Part shown: positions 63,401 through 64,000 of the stretch, one piece after another
How the letters are laid out: each line of letters begins with the position of its first letter
Position numbering within the stretch: the first letter of the stretch is position 1
Assembly (NCBI RefSeq): GCF_932526225.1
Contig: NC_064047.1
Location: forward strand, 7,005,501-7,069,500
Length of the DNA stretch: 64,000 nucleotides
Origin: Nematostella vectensis
Lineage: Eukaryota; Cnidaria; Anthozoa; Actiniaria; Edwardsiidae
Reading direction: 5' to 3'
Notes under the pieces: model-generated
Told to the model about the DNA's origin: nothing
The model's database searches: none
The model's input: only the letters and a program-made list of their open reading frames with translations
Translations under genes and position numbers: made by a program

Positions 63401-63816
63401 TTTGACGCAAATGATACAAATCACAACATCTCAGCATGCAGCTCAAACAGATAGCCCCTCTCTGGATTCACCCCTGCCCCCTCAAACAACCACACCCATG
63501 CTGAAATTTAAAACGTTTTTGAGAGCTGATTACACACATGAACTCTCCACGCCTGAAAAAAACTCACCCATCAAGCCAAATACACAGACGCCTATGCTTG
63601 GTAAGAAGGTGTCTCAAAGAAGTCTGCCCAGTGAACCTGTGAGTGAATCCCCCGACAATGTACCCCTGCCCCCTGTTCTTGCCACACCCGGGCTCAAGGT
63701 GATGGGCGTGGCAGGTCAGCGGATTGGCAACTGTCAGACTGTTGATCATTTTGACCCTGATGTGCTTGACACGCCTACTCCGCCAGATCTTACTACAGTG
63801 GTTTTACTAAAACCAG
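60419..63816 (+). CDS. SKA3: Spindle and kinetochore-associated protein 3 (3' end outside window)
   Basis: Subunit of the SKA complex, which with SKA1 and SKA2 couples kinetochores to spindle microtubules. Five plus-strand exons: 60419-60592, 61197-61347, 61807-61873, 62441-62565 and 63364-63816. Phases run 0, 1, 2, 1 and 1, giving 323 complete codons, and the last donor (GTAAGT) shows the gene continues past the window. The N-terminal part has the coiled-coil start typical of the family (FRHFGSSLDKDCSDLKTRLE, then NHLLKYGYKK at the end of exon 2). Exon 5 is rich in Ser-Pro and Thr-Pro (TPEKNSP, TPMLG, ATPGLK) and ends with DTPTPPDLT, equivalent to human TPTPPEVT, whose two threonines are CDK1 sites used for NDC80 binding. 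The ATG is the first in the exon, in a CAACATGG context. Overall identity to vertebrate SKA3 is low, so the call rests on these motifs and their order. Confidence 0.87.
60945..61165. repeat. CAT/ATC-rich low-complexity tract in SKA3 intron 1
   Basis: Degenerate TCATCATCAT and TATCATCATAG runs produce a His/Ser-rich artefactual frame. Non-coding. Confidence 0.7.
62808..63260. repeat. GAT-rich low-complexity tract in SKA3 intron 4
   Basis: About 450 bp of degenerate GATGATGAT/GGTGATGAT triplets. It gives Met/Asp-rich and His/Ile-rich frames on the two strands that are not genes. Confidence 0.8.
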
Positions 63817-64000
63817 GTAAGTAATTACCTTAATGGGGTTAAAAAATACTTGGGAGGCCTGTGGTTTTACACCAAAGAGAGGCTCAAACGGGGGTGCCCG
63901 TTTCTTCCCGCCAAAAGCAATAAGTAAACAACAGAAACACAGAAAGACAACATTTCGTAAAATTGATTTGATTTTTTAAACCACACCAAAATCAAACCGT

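Overview
This window is animal nuclear DNA: genes have short exons with GT-AG introns, there are several families of tandem repeats, and non-autonomous transposons are common. A short-chain collagen C4-like gene family and the sequence style point to a non-bilaterian, most likely an anthozoan cnidarian such as a sea anemone. That assignment is inference; no search was run.

Positions 1-45275 are a tandem array of roughly 9-11 kb units. The anchor sequence that follows each 33-bp minisatellite recurs near 1440, 12676, 21851, 31920 and 42558. Each complete unit reads, left to right: a 1.2 kb 3' flank; a minus-strand gene for a secreted short collagen with a C4-like C-terminal domain; one to four extra tandem copies of its TATA-containing promoter; an array of 78-bp repeats; a decayed retroviral-type integrase fragment; and a block of 33-bp minisatellite. 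Copies 2, 3 and 4 of the collagen gene look intact. Copy 1 has a 1-bp frameshift in its last exon. Copy 5 is cut to the end of its last exon, and there the array ends in a fold-back inverted repeat. The collagen exons are short and phased, so most of the gene does not appear as one long open frame. Introns and spacers are almost identical between copies, yet the last exon carries clusters of amino-acid-changing differences at fixed positions. This is the most interesting signal in the window. Shared variants suggest duplication in pairs (units 1+2 copied to 3+4), later scrambled by gene conversion.

Positions 45276-54113 hold no gene I can recognise. They contain a 264-bp MITE, a 3.9 kb element with long inverted repeats and a second 951-bp MITE inserted in its right arm, an unidentified 168-codon open frame, and several satellites, including a palindromic TGGCA-type array.

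Positions 54114-64000 are ordinary conserved gene space. PPIL4 (cyclophilin plus RRM, nuclear RNA processing) lies on the minus strand in 11 exons that join in frame to 438 codons. SKA3 (kinetochore-microtubule attachment) lies on the plus strand, with five exons in the window and its 3' end beyond it. The two start codons are about 490 bp apart, head to head, and probably share a bidirectional promoter.
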